Shown in pieces: positions 23,032 to 35,980 of a stretch of DNA of 64,000 nt. The position numbers and the translations under genes are program-made. Position 1 is the stretch's first letter. Each line of letters begins with the position of its first letter. The notes under the pieces were generated by a model that searched no databases, was not told the DNA's origin, and saw nothing but the letters and a program-made list of their open reading frames with translations. Source of the stretch: Cloeon dipterum (taxonomy: Eukaryota > Arthropoda > Insecta > Ephemeroptera > Baetidae); NCBI RefSeq assembly GCF_949628265.1, contig NC_088786.1:23085681-23149680 (forward strand), written 5' to 3'.

Positions 23032-23178
23032 ATATAATGTAATTGTATTTCCATGAACAAAAATATGCTCATGTGACAGTGCAATAAAAGTTTTTAATTT
23101 ATATAACATTATAAGAAAATTTAAAATTACCAGAAAGCTTTCTACAGGTAACAATCCAGGGAGATTTTAAGTATCAAC

Positions 23179-26100
23179 TTAGAGTGATTGCCAGTTGGTT
23201 AAAATTGGGTAGTAACCGTCTTCATAAATTTTACATGTTGCCTGACAAAGCGTGTGAGAGAGCCATTGTTTGTGCAGCTCTTTGTAGCTCTTGCTGTTCA
23301 GTGTGAGAGGATTTCCTCGGCGAAGGCCTTCGTCAGTCTCGCCATACTTGTCAACGTAGGGAGGAGAGATGTAAACGCCTGCAACAATTTTTTAAAATAA
23401 TAATAATTAAATGAAAAATTAACGCATACCTCTTTGGTAGTGCCTGAGGACAAACACTTCGCACTCTCTGACTTTGAGAAACAATCCAATCCCTGCACCG
23501 CACTCATAGGCATGAAACATGGAAGGTCCAACGCTCACGCCTTCCTCAAGTTTCACGGCGCAACAGTATCCCTGAAATTGATACGGGAAAATTAGAATCA
23601 GTAGCTGTTAAAGGGCATGTTTATCATTACATGGAAGCAGACGAATCGTCCGCAAACAAGGCACATGGATGGATTTGCAGCATTCTCTTCTGATGTCCTG
23701 CACTTGACGTTTGATACTGAGTTGATGAGATCTGTAAAGTCCTCTGGCAGGCACACCAGCTGGTTGACTTTGATAGGCCCACGCACAAAGCTAGGACTTC
23801 CCAGCGTGCTCTTGATCCTGGGATGCTGGCACCACCTTCAAAATTAAAAACAAAAAATATAATTTAAATGGTTTTGATCAAGTCAAATGAATGGAAAAAA
23901 TTAATATTTTATTTAATCTGGACCAGGAATTTATTACTAGCGGACTAAAATCATGGTCAGGGCTACATAAATGGCCGAAACCTGGTTGAAATAAAATGAA
24001 AATACGACCTTTTTAATTCTAATTTTTTTCTTCAAGTTAAGGATTTATGTTTATCTATGTGTCAAAATTTAACGCACCTGGTTGCGATTTGCAAATGAAA
24101 GTCGGTTGCAAACAGCTCCTCACAATTTCCTGGTAAGGCCAAAAATCTACACAACTCCTGAAAAGTGTCGCCTCCACACTCAGTCAATGCTGGAGGGTCT
24201 GGTACTCCAGTCAGGTACTTGAAAAAGATGGCGCAGCATCGCAGGAACGGGAGGCTTGAATAAGAAAATTAGCTATTAAGTTCACTGTGAATAATCAAAG
24301 CATATACCATTCTTGCATGACTCTGTTCCACAAACTAGCTGGATTGAGCCAGGAAGGAGGTGCAGGCTGCCCTGCAGCATTGCGGACTGCCAGCAAAAGC
24401 TTCATCGCCAACTTTCCCTCTTCAACATCCGCAGGAGGCTCTTCCACTTCCATTTCAACTTCTTCTTTCTCCCAATGCATGCCAAGCATCAAAGTAACTA
24501 CATGAGCCAGCAGAGTAAGTCTCAACAAGGCCAGATCCTGTAGAATCAAGGGTAAAATCGGGACAATGCTCAAGTGACAGAGTTTCACCTCCTCAAAACA
24601 GGCAGGAATCTTCACTTTGTTCCTCTTTGAAAAGATGTAGGAGTTGATGAAGATAAGGCTAACTAGGAATCCGAAATGATCAACTTCTAGGATGCAAGGA
24701 TTATTGCTTTCGCCATTCTGGTAGAGGGTGTGCAGAATTGACACAGCTATGGGTTGTATTATCTGTAAAATAAATTTAAATTGCAATTATTATTGTTAAC
24801 CACGAGGTGTTAACTTACACTGGGATGCATGTCGTGTGGGGCCATGGCTGATGTAAGTAACAAAGCGCGAAGCGTTTCCTCTTGTCTCTCAGTGAAACTG
24901 CCGAGCAGACTTTTCTCCGGATCTCTTTGTTGCCATTCCAGTGAGTGGATGGTGTACGCGCTTGCTTGCCAGAGGTATGAAAGTTTTAATTTGGAGAGTT
25001 TCCAATCATTTCGGTCTTTCCTCATCTTTGCGCACTAAAAGGAAGATAATTGGGAGAGCTAGGACAGATGCACGTAATAATATTGTTCCACATACGTTGA
25101 AAACAACTTCAGTAAAGGCATCCATGCAGTCTTTTAAGTGTGATGGTAGTTTGAATCTTTTCTTCTTGTCACTGTTGTGGCTCATGAAGTTGGCCATTTT
25201 CTTCTTCAGACTAGTTTCTTCAATAGCAAATTCACACTATGGAAAGAAATGTTAATTGAAGGATATGAAGAATTCGTAAGTATTTACAGTTCTCTTTTCT
25301 AATGACTGCATGCTTGCTGAAAGGTCTTCAAAGTCCCAGTCATCGTGGACCACATGAGAATGAGGGGATTTAGCACAATGGCGCCAGTGTGCGATCTAAA
25401 TAAGTAAATTATTTATATTAATTTATTTAATTAGTAATGTCTTCATTGAATCCATGCACCGCTTGACACCTAATTTTAATGTGTTAAGTTTTGAACAAAT
25501 CCCATTTCATTTTTGGAATTTTTAGCTCCTAACCAATCCATTTTAAAATTCAGTCTTTTATGACAAGCTGGAATAACCTAGAAAATACCAACATTAGAAA
25601 AAACCCACGCTTATTGTTAGAAAAAAATAGGATACAGGTCTACGCATTTATTTTCTTTAAAATTTCTACTAGCTAATGCTTATTGAGTGTAAATCATGGG
25701 AAGAATTTAAATATTTCATAAAATTATTTTTTTAAATATTTCACCTTAGTAAACTATAACACGCGTGTTTTTTTTATAAATAAACATAAAATTCAACTCA
25801 CGGCTTCCTGGTAGATTGTCTCATAAACAGATGACCACTCTGCCAAATTCTCATGTGTATTTATGTTTTCCTGCCTTGCACACCTGTCAACAATCTCAGA
25901 GTTCTCCTCGAAAATGGGCAAAGCACAGTTGCTGAGGCTGTTACACAGAGGGCAGGGGTACTCCTTGTGCCTCACGTCATAGAACGAATGGTCTCTGCGA
26001 ACTGCCCGCTGCTCCTCCTTTCTCTTGACTGAATCGAAAAAGTTGTCGAAACAGGACTTGTGCATGGTGTGACCGCATGAGCTGACGTGTGGCGCAGGAC

Positions 26101-29100
26101 CAAGGTTGCTCGATAGGTACATGTTTGAGCTAGATTTGCAGGGGGTGATTTGGATTTTTCCCTCAATATTGTTTGCTGGGTCATCTAACACGGATGAGCG
26201 ATGGCGGTTTAGCACAGTCGATTGTTGAACTAGAGCTGCCATCACAACTGGCTTGTATTCTTTCGCGGTGGAACTCAAAAGCTCGGACTCTTGGCACAAG
26301 ATGCAAATAACTCTGAAGAGATCCAATTATATAAGAGTTGCGACATAATTTAAAAGGGTACCTTCTTTTTTCTTTCTTTGTGGCCCAGTGATCAGGCCCA
26401 AACGCAACTGGATCTCCAACTATGACGCCAGCTGAAGGGTTGCCTACGCTTTCTTCTGGCATATCTTCATCTAAAAAACCGTATTGATTAACCTGTAAAT
26501 ATAGAGAGCAACAAGAGTGGTCTTTACCAACAGAAGCCATTTCATCAGCATTTTCTTTCATGAATGAATACATCTGGGCTTGAAGTTTCTGCAAAACTCC
26601 AGCTCTTCTCTGGGCAACCATCTCTGCACGCGCCTTTTTAGCTTTCTGTAATTTTTATTTTGCTCTTAGTATTACAGTGGAAGATATTTATTGTTTGAAT
26701 ACTTGAGCAGCCTCATCATCTTCAGGAGGAGATTCAGCATTGCTGCGACTCGTTGATGGCTCTTCCACCTTTCTATCTCTCAACTTAAGAACGTCCTTAT
26801 ATTTCGCTGCAAATAAATATTCAAAAGTGATAATAAATCAACTAAATTTATTATTTTCATACCTAACACCCAATTAACAAAGGGATGTTGTTCTTCGACC
26901 TCATTTCTTCTGCCCTTCAAAAGTTGTTCAACGAGCGTAGGAAGAATGTGATTAGCTTCCGCTTTGGATGAGAACTTAATCAGTCTCTCAGGAGACACGC
27001 CAGAGTTGGCCATTGCCTTTAACTGCCTTTCTTCCTCCAACAAAGCATAACCAATCAAGTAAAGTGTTTCTTGCAGCTGGAGCTCCGAGAAGCAAGGGGT
27101 CATCAGATTCATGATCCTAACATTAGCCTTAATTGAGATGGAGAGAGATTACAAGAACTGTTTCAAACCTAGTCAATACTGCTTCCATGAGAGACAACAT
27201 GACCTCACACTCCAGTACATCCAACACTTTGTTGTATGCTCCTGTGAACATGGGCGGCAAAGGCGGTGGACAACAGTTGAACATGGCAGACTCCTTCTTT
27301 CTCAAAGTTCTCTGATACTCTTCAGCAATACTCAAGTCTTCTCTGGTGAAGTGGTAGAAGAACATGTTGAACTCATCTCGCCGCTCCGGCTTCAGTTCAT
27401 ACACCTTTTTGCCCTGAGCTTGGTCCTTGAGATCAGCAACTAAGTCGACGACGCTCTCCAAATGAGTTTCATAGTTCACATCCCTCGGCAGTTGGTCATT
27501 AAGTTCAGAGTGGGTCATTGGTTTAATGCACAATTGTTGCACAACTTCATGGCACAGACAGTCATCTGCTGTAACTTCGCCAACGCCGACCTTGTATCGC
27601 TCTCCAACAATGCAAATTAGAGTGTAAAGCAGTTCTTCCATGAGCGTGTTTTTCTCCCTAATACTGTCATCTTCTGGACTCTGAAAGTAGATTTTGAAAG
27701 TCTAGCACGCACATAGAACCATCAAATGTGAACATTGAAACCACTGAGAAAAAATACCAGCTCTTTGTACAAACTTCATTGCTAAGTAAATCTCTAAGGA
27801 AAGTTTATGAAAAATTAGAATCAATTGAGCTTTAAACACCCAGCGACACCTTGCGCACTTAATTTTCAACTCACCCTTTGCTCATAGATGTAGGAAGGCT
27901 GCACCCAGTTGATCAGATTGAACCGAAGAAGCAGTGTGATGAGAAAGTCGTTTGGTTTCATCAGAGTCAAAGCAGTCTGCAACATGATGATGTCACAATC
28001 CAGCATTTCACCTCTACATTTTGTGCTTGAGCACATCAGCAGTTGGTGAGGTAGACTGATTCCATTGCGACGCCACATTCGGGCTTGAACCTGAAAATAA
28101 GTTAATTTTAAGATCAGCGGTATTGTTGCTATAACCTCGGTCTTTCTCTCACTCTCCAATATATCCATCATTAATAATTTTTAATAAACAAAGTCCATTC
28201 ACAATCATAATTTGCGAGAACTTAAAAAGTGAATGCCCTTACCTGCGCTCTAAGCGCCATTTGACGCAGAGCTGGTTCCATGACTTGCTCAATTGTTAAG
28301 TCAGTGCACATCAGCTCATCAGACTCAAAATTGAGGTTGTACTTGGGCAAGTGCAGGCAGAGTGCAGCAAGGAGTCTGGTGAGAGGGATGTGGATGCTGA
28401 CATGTTGTTTTGAAATGTCGTACTCGAGACAGACAGCAGTGCAGTTAGCAACAGTGTAGGCCTTTCTCATTCCTTGCACACTCTCCTTCACTGAGGCTTC
28501 ATTTAACTTTTTTAGGGTGGCCCTGAGAAATAGACTGCAGTGAGGAAGAACCCGCAAGCAATTTCCCTAGCTACCTGAATGCTTTGATAAGTACAATTTT
28601 GTCATGTCCACACCATTCGTGAGCCAGCGCAACCACAGAAGATACTTTTGAATGCAAGTGGAAAGCGAGTTCCCATTCTTGCTCGTACTCTGCATGTTGA
28701 TGAACATATCTAGTGAATGAAAGCATTCCCTAGGACAAGAATTTGAAATTTTTCTAAGGTTCAATTGCATTGATCTCACAAACCTGCATGTTGAATAAAA
28801 TTTTCAAGAACGTGCTGAAACCATGCATGAAATTCTGCTTCAGAGGCACAGTCCACAATTTTGGCTTGAAAGTTAACAAGTAACGCAAATCCCATAAGAC
28901 ATACATTGACCGCTTGAAGCGCTTGACTTCGGCGTTGCTGTTGAAATTGAAGGCAAATCGGTCATGGCCTTGAAAAAAGTGTGAGTTTACAATGTTGCAT
29001 TTGGTGATACAACTTACGGAGTTGACACAGTGAAGCACAGTTTTCATAGAACGAGTTGAGAATGGTGAATATGACATCTTCATGTTCAATCAAGTAGACA

Positions 29101-30912
29101 GCCAGTGAAGGAACTGTAAATACTTGAACCGCCAGAGATGCAACACTAAACGAGAGGTCATGGTCATCATTCATGAACTCCGTCAGGATAGAATTGTAGT
29201 TATTCGTCAACACCTATAATCCACAGTTAATTACATAGCACTACAGCAATGAACAAGCAGCTCACTCTAGCAAATCTCTTCTTTGTGCTGTAATCAAAGA
29301 GCAAACCATGGAACAGAAGTTTATTCCACTGCGATCGCGCAGACTTCCACAACTTAGGGTCTTTTCGAATGATGGCTTCAAGAATGCAGGAGCGACTGTT
29401 GTCCTCAATCTGGTGCTGGATAATATTTTCAGCTTAAAAATTCAGGCTTTTGAAAATTCAGGAACACAAACCTCAAGCAAAACATATGACAAAGCTTGTC
29501 TGACAGCTTTGCTTTCTTTCACCCAATTTTCCAACCATTGGAGCAACTCCAGAGCAAAGAACTGAAGACAAATAATGTACTCATGCAAAATTTCCGTCTT
29601 CAGGGGTATGTTCATATTGCGCATCAGCTGGTCCCTCATTCTTTTCTTAGCTTCGGAGCAAGACTAAAAACGGCAATCAGTAAAAAAAGCTTACTAAATT
29701 TGAACTTCCGCACCTCGTAAGTTCCATATTTGATGATCGCTCTTCCCAAGTTGTCAACTTTCAAAGTGTGGTCCATGGATATATTAGCAGAGCAGCCAAC
29801 TGATCTAGTGATTGCTGTTGACACTGCTTCGTAGGTATGCACCTCGTCATTGTACATGACCAGACAGTACAGATCTTTAATTTCCATATGAGAATTTGCA
29901 CCAGGTAGCAGCAAGTAGGATGGGTCAACTTGATCGATAGGCGAATCGATGTGGTGGTCAACGTAGGACAAACATGTATATGCATACCTGTACTTAATAT
30001 TAGTGGGATTGCAGACAGCTAATATTTTGTTACAAACCTAGTAACTCCTTCAAAAATCACCTTCAGTCTGTTTACAAGGTCCTGGTTCAATTCATCAAGA
30101 TTACTGTACTCTTTCAACTAGAAAATAAGAGTATATATACATTATTCATAATTGTTATTTTGTTCTTAATTACATGAACTTGATCTGTTTGACCTTGAGG
30201 GCTCATCTCCTCAAGTCCACCGCTGTGTTCTGAACACCAGGGATCAGACTTCCAGGCCTCAACATCTCCACAATCACAACATCCTCCACCAGATGATGAC
30301 GTAATCTTGTATCTAGTATGAATTTACATCGATTTTTAATTCCAAAATCATTCACTTGTTATAAATCATTACCTGTGATTTTTGTGAGCTGACTTTTGGA
30401 AACAAGATACACACAAGACACAAGTTGAATCCATGGCACAGTCTCGGCAAGTGTATGTAGACTCGCCATTTCTAAAAACATGTCCGCAAGTGGTGACTGA
30501 AGACTCAACTTTGCTTAGCTCCTGCAAATAGCGAAAATTTAGAATTTTAACGCCCAATAACACTGGCAGTAACAACCTTCAGGGCATACTCCTTTCCCCC
30601 GAGGGAGTTGAATATAAATTCTTCAACTGGACGAATCAATACATCTTTGTAATTAGGCTGGCTTTCAATCTTTGGGACCATGGTTGTGGCCTGAGATACC
30701 ACTTTGAACATCTTGGGAACATGCTCATGCCAATATGCCTAGTTGAAGTGATATCAATTTAAAATTAACAGTCTTTCATTGAAAACATTTCTTACCCTCA
30801 ATTCTAAAGAATTCAGCTCATTTCTCCTGTATTTTTCTTCAAACAATTTGGTAGCAACTTCAGGGTATTTAATGTTGAACACCTTGACATCGGAGCTGCT
30901 GATGTTTTGCAT
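23179..30912 (-). CDS. Ubr1: E3 ubiquitin-protein ligase UBR1/UBR2 (1850 aa)
   Basis: This N-recognin binds destabilising N-terminal residues and ubiquitylates the substrate together with an E2. The 27 coding exons, right to left, are 30796-30912, 30577-30738, 30373-30521, 30174-30312, 30038-30117, 29714-29987, 29472-29663, 29266-29409, 29018-29213, 28784-28968, 28575-28729, 28243-28534, 27875-28090, 27169-27680, 26863-27116, 26703-26806, 26528-26645, 26362-26470, 25802-26312, 25288-25395, 25096-25236, 24819-25034, 24308-24762, 24078-24254, 23631-23835, 23430-23571 and 23179-23378; 5553 nt in frame. The UBR box (about 103-175) shows CGHVF, CRDC, CVLC, HKNHR and CCDCGD, the type-1 pocket. A ClpS-like N-domain (about 250-307) has [10 protein letters not shown], the type-2 pocket. 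RING-H2 (about 1136-1256) shows [13 protein letters not shown] and CPLC. The C-terminal cap ends near [14 protein letters not shown]. Length fits the family. The start at MQNISSS is chosen because the upstream exon adds no in-frame ATG. Confidence 0.95.
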
Positions 30913-31428
30913 GACTGCACCTTGACGATCTGAAAATTCAATTGAATTCAATTGAAGTAGAAGGAACAAGGGACTACCAAACTAATGATATTTCAAGTTG
31001 GGATTGAAACTATGACGTTGCTAGTTTATCTTCGTTTTCTTTTCTGGAAATAATGCGCAATGTTATGGTGCAAAGAAGAGCAGTTCGTTGAGCCATAAAC
31101 AGAGAAAAAGATGCAAACCCTTTTCAAAAGTGGAAGTCATTATATTGCTTCATGTCTCGTCCGAGTTTTAACCCATTAATTCCACGAATAAAATCTTTTA
31201 AAACTCAAAGCACGAGAAATTCGAACTATGTAAATTACTTAAACGAATGTTATCTTTAAAATAAATATTTACAGTGATGCTCAAATTTGTGATGTGTGTC
31301 AGGGCAGAATTTAACTCACAAATTCGCAACCATCAATTTTTAGGAAAACCCTGCGATATTCTAGCAATTTCGAAATATGAAAATGAGTTCACTAATTATG
31401 CAGGAGTGGTTGAGATCTCATTGCTTAC

Positions 31429-31560
31429 CAGAGGGCCATTGGAAATCAGAGAAATCAAATTTAGAAACAGCTGTCAGCTGTGCTGTCTTCGTTTGATCGG
31501 GGAATTTTTTCTGATCTTATTTTCCGTAGTTCAGTTCAGTGGCTGACAGACTAGCGAATG
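31429..31560 (-). other. Candidate 5' UTR exon of the UBR gene
   Basis: A strong minus-strand donor (CCCTCTG/GTAAGC, exon end 31429) follows sequence running back towards the divergent promoter. It would splice to the acceptor TTTTCAG just before the first UBR coding exon (about 30928). Its right boundary is approximate. The only ATG near its end opens a three-codon frame that terminates across the splice junction. Confidence 0.45.
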
Positions 31561-32052
31561 TACCAATCAGTATCCTCAGAAGGCAAATTGCGGAGTTAGC
31601 TACTCCGCGCTCCACGAGATGGTTGGATAGACGTTCAGAGCAGCGAGAGTCGAGAGCAGTCCAGAGTTCAACCAAGGAGGATCAAAACAATGATCACGTG
31701 GTCAGTCTCGTTTTCCATTCCACATCAGTTTCGCATCCAGAACAAGGAACAGGTTAGCAGCGTTGCGCCTTACGCGCTTGGCGCTAGTTACCACCAGCGG
31801 ACCCAGAACGGACCCTAGTGGCAAGAAGTAGAAGTGGCAAGCAGCAAGCAAACGGGTTGGGTAAGAAGACTCGGACGTGTTTATGTTTGTTTTCACCGGC
31901 ACAAGCGATTTTCTAAATTACTTGGCATCTATGAATTTTTGGCGCTTCTTCTGGAGAAAAACAGAAAAGAGTATCTTTAGAAGCTATCACAAAGAGTCAT
32001 AAATATTGTTTTTTCAAGTCTTGTAAGCCAATTTGGCTGATTTCCTTCCGCG
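31480..32052. promoter_or_regulatory. Divergent promoter region of the UBR and SYF1 genes
   Basis: UBR (minus) and SYF1 (plus) are head-to-head, and about 0.5 kb separates the candidate UBR leader exon from the SYF1 ATG. The region has initiator-like TCAGT motifs near 31530 but no TATA box, as is common for housekeeping gene pairs. A 42-codon open frame at 31690-31818 lies in the SYF1 leader side. Confidence 0.5.
31690..31818 (+). CDS. Possible 42-codon upstream ORF in the SYF1 leader
   Basis: An ATG in a good insect context (CAAAACAATGA) opens 42 codons and stops at TAG 816-818 of the 31-kb block, 235 bases before the SYF1 start codon. A possible donor (CAG/GTTAGC) lies inside the frame near 31753. 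It is either an upstream ORF in the SYF1 5' leader, a short coding exon of an unknown gene, or chance. I recognise no protein family. Confidence 0.2.
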   Translation: MITWSVSFSIPHQFRIQNKEQVSSVAPYALGASYHQRTQNGP

Positions 32053-35000
32053 ATGCCCGACTTTGACGCGAGCTCCCTCGTCTTCGTGAGTTATTATTTA
32101 ATTTTAACAATTCTTTCTCACCACTCTTTTTATGAAAAATGTTAAATTTGTTCTACAGACGGACGATGATCTTCCTTATGAGGAGGAGATCTTGAGAAAT
32201 CCTTTTTCCGTGAAGCACTGGCTTCGTTACATCGATCATAAAAAATCAGGCCCCCCTAACAATGTGAACATAATTTACGAACGGGCCCTGAAAGAGCTTC
32301 CTGGAAGGTAATCTATTTCTTTTAGCTTGATTTGATGATTTATGTTAATATAATTAAGTTTGAAAGCACAACACTCATTTAAAGATTATTCCTACCAACA
32401 CATCCTGATTGATAGGTGAATGAATTACAAACAACATGTATCTACTCACAAAACATGAATGGGAATTTTTAGATGTGCGTTTGTATGCGTGATGTACACA
32501 ATTCATTCACCTATCCCACCCAAATTAAGTTAAAAAAAAGGAAAACTGTGAGATATCATACTAAAATATTGATAGTGAGTGCTGCAAGCATTATAGTGGT
32601 AAAGCAAGTCACAAAATATTTGATTCTGCGATACTTCAACAAAACATTAATGCTCTTTTTTATATATTTAGCTATAAATTGTGGTACAACTACCTAAAGT
32701 TGAGAAGGCGCCAAGTTCGTGGACGCTGCATCACGGATCCTGCCTACGAGGATGTCAACAACGCTCACGAAAGAGCTTTGGTGTTCATGCATAAAGTAAT
32801 TGCTGGAAAATTTGAATTAAATTTTCTTCATATTCTAACTTTAAAATCTGTGGTTTAGATGCCTCGAATTTGGATGGACTATTGCACTTTCCTTGTTGAC
32901 CAAAAAAAGATCACCAGAACTAGACAGGCTTTCGACCGAGCGCTGCGAGCTTTGCCCATAACTCAGCACCACAGAATGTGGCCATTATACACCAAGTTTG
33001 TTTGTTCTTACGACTGTCATGAGACCGCAATCAGAGTCTTCAGGCGTTACTTGAAGGTAATGCGTAAACTGCTAGAACTCGTCTGAAATTCTGATTCAAT
33101 TTATTAAAACTTAAAGTTATGTCCTGAAAATACCGAGGATTACATTGAGTATCTGGTGAGCATTGAGCGCTTGGATGAAGCTGCTATCAAACTGGCTAGC
33201 ATTGTTAACAACGAGAACTTTGTATCAAAGCATGGCAAGTCAAACCACCAACTTTGGAATGAACTCTGCGAACTCATTTCCAAAAATCCACATAAAGTCA
33301 AGTAAGTTAGTTGTTGTATTATTGTTGTTTATTCTCACACTAGGTCAATACATTCATTTATTTTGTTGAAGACGCCTTGTGATGAGAAAGTTTTTTTCGC
33401 AGGTCTCTGAATGTCGATGCAATCATCAGAGGTGGTTTGCGAAGATACTCTGATCAGCTAGGAAGTTTGTGGCAGTCTCTGGCCGATTACTACATCAGGT
33501 CTGGATTATTTGAACGGGTAATATATTATTTGATATCAAATTAAAAATTAAAATTGACTTGGTAATTAATTGAAGGCAAGAGATGTTTATGAAGAAGCAA
33601 TCCAGACTGTAACAACAGTTAGGGACTTCACCCAAGTGTTTGATGCGTATGCTCAATTTGAGGAGTTGAGTTTAACCAAGCGGATGGAAGAAGTGGCCGA
33701 AAATACCAGCCCTTCTGAAGAAGGTGGGCATAATCATGGAACTTACAAAATTTATCTGATCATATGATTTCAGATGACATTGAGCTGGACTTGAGAATGG
33801 CCAGATTTGAACACTTGATGGCGCGCCGCTTGTTGCTTCTGAACTCTGTGCTCCTTCGCCAAAATCCACACAATGTTCATGAGTGGCACAAAAGAGTTGT
33901 GCTGTTGGAAGGAAAGCCCCACGAGGTAATCAGTTTTAGTGGCCTATTTCTGCTGAAAGAATACTTAAACTGAAATTTCTGCAGATCATCAATACATACA
34001 CTGAAGCTGTTCAAACCGTGGATCCTAAGCAAGCTGTTGGAAAACTGCACTCCCTCTGGATCGCTTTTGCCAAGTTTTACGACTCCAACGGTCAGCTGGA
34101 GGATGCTCGTCTGGTTTTTGAGAAGGGAACCCTAGTTGCATACCTGAAAGTAGATGATTTGGCATCTGTATGGTGCGCCTGGGCAGAAATGGAGTTGCAG
34201 CATGACAATTATGAAGCGGCTCTGAAGCTGATGCACCGAGCTACTGTTCCACCTCCCAGGAAGGTTGCTTACCATGATGACACTGAGACCGTGCAAAACC
34301 GATTGTATAAGTCGCTGAAGATTTGGTCCATGTTTGCTGACTTGGAAGAGAGTTTTGGAACTTTCAAGGCGTGCAAGTCTGTTTATGACCGCATCCTGGA
34401 CCTGAAGATTGCCACACCTCAGATTGTCATCAACTATGGAGTGTTCTTGGAGGAACACAAATATTATGAAGAGGCCTTCCGGGCATATGAGAAAGGAATT
34501 GCGCTGTTCAAGTGGCCAAACGTATTTGACATCTGGAACACCTACTTGACCAAGTTCCTCAAAAGATATGGCGGCACCAAACTTGAACGAGCAAGAGATT
34601 TGTTTGAGCAGTGCTTAGAACACTGTCCTAACAAATTTTCCAAGAGTATTGTTACACACTACTAAGTCAAAATTGAGCTAATTTTTTCATTTTTTTAGCT
34701 CTTTATTTGCTCTATGCAAAGCTGGAAGAGGAGCATGGATTGGCCAGACACGCAATGGCGGTGTATGAAAGAGCTACCCAAGCTGTTCTTCCCGAGGAGC
34801 AGTTTGAGATGTTCAATATTTACATCAACAAGGCGGCAGAGCTCTATGGCGTTGCGCGCACCAGGCAAATTTACGAAAAAGCCATCGAGGTGTTGCCTGA
34901 AGAAAAGGCGAGAGATATGTGCCTTCGCTTTTCTGACATGGAAACAAAACTGGGAGAAGTTGACAGAGCTCGAGCGATTTACGCGCATTGCAGTCAGATG

Positions 35001-35877
35001 TGCGACCCGAGGGTAAGCTGTCGGCACCACTATGAATTCACCAAAGCCTAATTTCTTGTTACATCAGGTCACGGCAGAATTCTGGCAAACTTGGAAGGAC
35101 TTTGAGATCCGCCATGGCAATGAGGACACCATGAGGGAAATGCTTAGGATTAAGCGCAGCGTGCAAGCAACTTACAACACCCAGGTAAGAATTATTTCTT
35201 ATTTATTTTCTCTGAATGCTTTTCAATGATGAGCCAAAGGCGAATTCGATGGATTGATATCCTCACACAATCCTCGTCAACTGAGGCATAAATTGCCGGC
35301 AGTTGTCAACTGAGGCAAGTGCCAGGGCCTATGTCTAGTTGAGTTGAAATTGTTGAGAGTTGAGGTCATCAAATGAGATCTTACCATGACTGAGAATTAT
35401 TATTATTTTTTTTTTGACTGAACACATCTCAAACATTCAAGTGTTAATGAGTTTATGCATTCCCTTAGGTCAATATGATGTCAGCACAAATGCTGACTGC
35501 TTCTGGACAAGTAGCAGGAACCGTTGCTGACTTGGCACCTGGCGCAAAGGACGGTATGCGGATGCTCGAAGCCAAGGCGGCCCAAATGGCAGAGCCTGTG
35601 GCCAAAAAGGCTGCTACGCAAGGCTCAATTTCTTTCATCAGAGGAGAGACTCAGGTCAAGGACGTCAACAAGGTGGTTAACCCTGACGAGATTGACATTG
35701 ACGACGAGAGCAGTGAAGAAGAAGATGGAGAAGATGAAAAGGACTTTGAAGAAGGTAACAATGTTTTCAGATATTTGATCAGTTTACTAACTCACTTTTC
35801 TTTCAGTTCTACCAGTGAAAAAGCAAGCGATTCCGTCAAAGGTGTTTGGAAGTCTAAAAAAAGATGATGAAAATTAA
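32053..35877 (+). CDS. fand: Pre-mRNA-splicing factor SYF1 / XAB2 (850 aa)
   Basis: A HAT-repeat scaffold of the Prp19-associated (NTC) complex, needed for spliceosome activation; the human orthologue XAB2 also acts in transcription-coupled repair and the Drosophila one is fandango. The 13 coding exons are 32053-32085, 32159-32307, 32672-32795, 32859-33056, 33117-33301, 33403-33517, 33576-33723, 33774-33925, 33985-34645, 34699-35012, 35068-35184, 35469-35754 and 35807-35877; 2553 nt in frame. Repeated HAT helices carry the W..Y / A..(I,V)(F,Y)ERA pattern, for example [33 protein letters not shown] and VYERATQAV. The junction at 34645/34699 restores the typical [19 protein letters not shown] segment. 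The acidic tail ([17 protein letters not shown]) is also typical, and the length is close to human XAB2. The start follows the usual N-terminal acidic motif ([11 protein letters not shown]). Confidence 0.96.
32411..32515. repeat. Perfect 16-bp inverted repeat in SYF1 intron 2
   Basis: GATAGGTGAATGAATT at 32411-32426 is repeated as its exact reverse complement at 32500-32515, enclosing 73 bases. This could be a short non-autonomous transposon remnant with terminal inverted repeats, or a structured intronic RNA. No clear target-site duplication was seen. Confidence 0.7.
35185..35468. repeat. SYF1 intron 11 with a short imperfect repeat
   Basis: The intron carries two copies of GTCAACTGAGGCA, near 35277 and 35305, with related TTGAG-rich words around them. 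No coding function is seen. Confidence 0.5.
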
Positions 35878-35910
35878 ATTTGCAAGTTTTAATTTACATG
35901 CAGTATTTGT

Positions 35911-35941
35911 TTTATTTTGGCAACAGTCAGAACCAAATAAA
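35911..35941. terminator. Interlocked poly(A) signals of SYF1 (+) and FBXO42 (-)
   Basis: A plus-strand AATAAA at 35936-35941 is 59 bases past the SYF1 stop. A minus-strand AATAAA at 35911-35916 is 65 bases past the FBXO42 stop. Each signal lies inside the other gene's 3' UTR, so the two mRNAs should overlap antisense at their 3' ends. Confidence 0.7.
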
Positions 35942-35980
35942 TTTAAATTCAGGTGTTACTCAAAGCTGTCAGGATTTAAA

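Noticed and set aside
29308..29720. Plus-strand open frames within the UBR gene
   Set aside because: They are antisense shadows of UBR coding exons 7 and 8.
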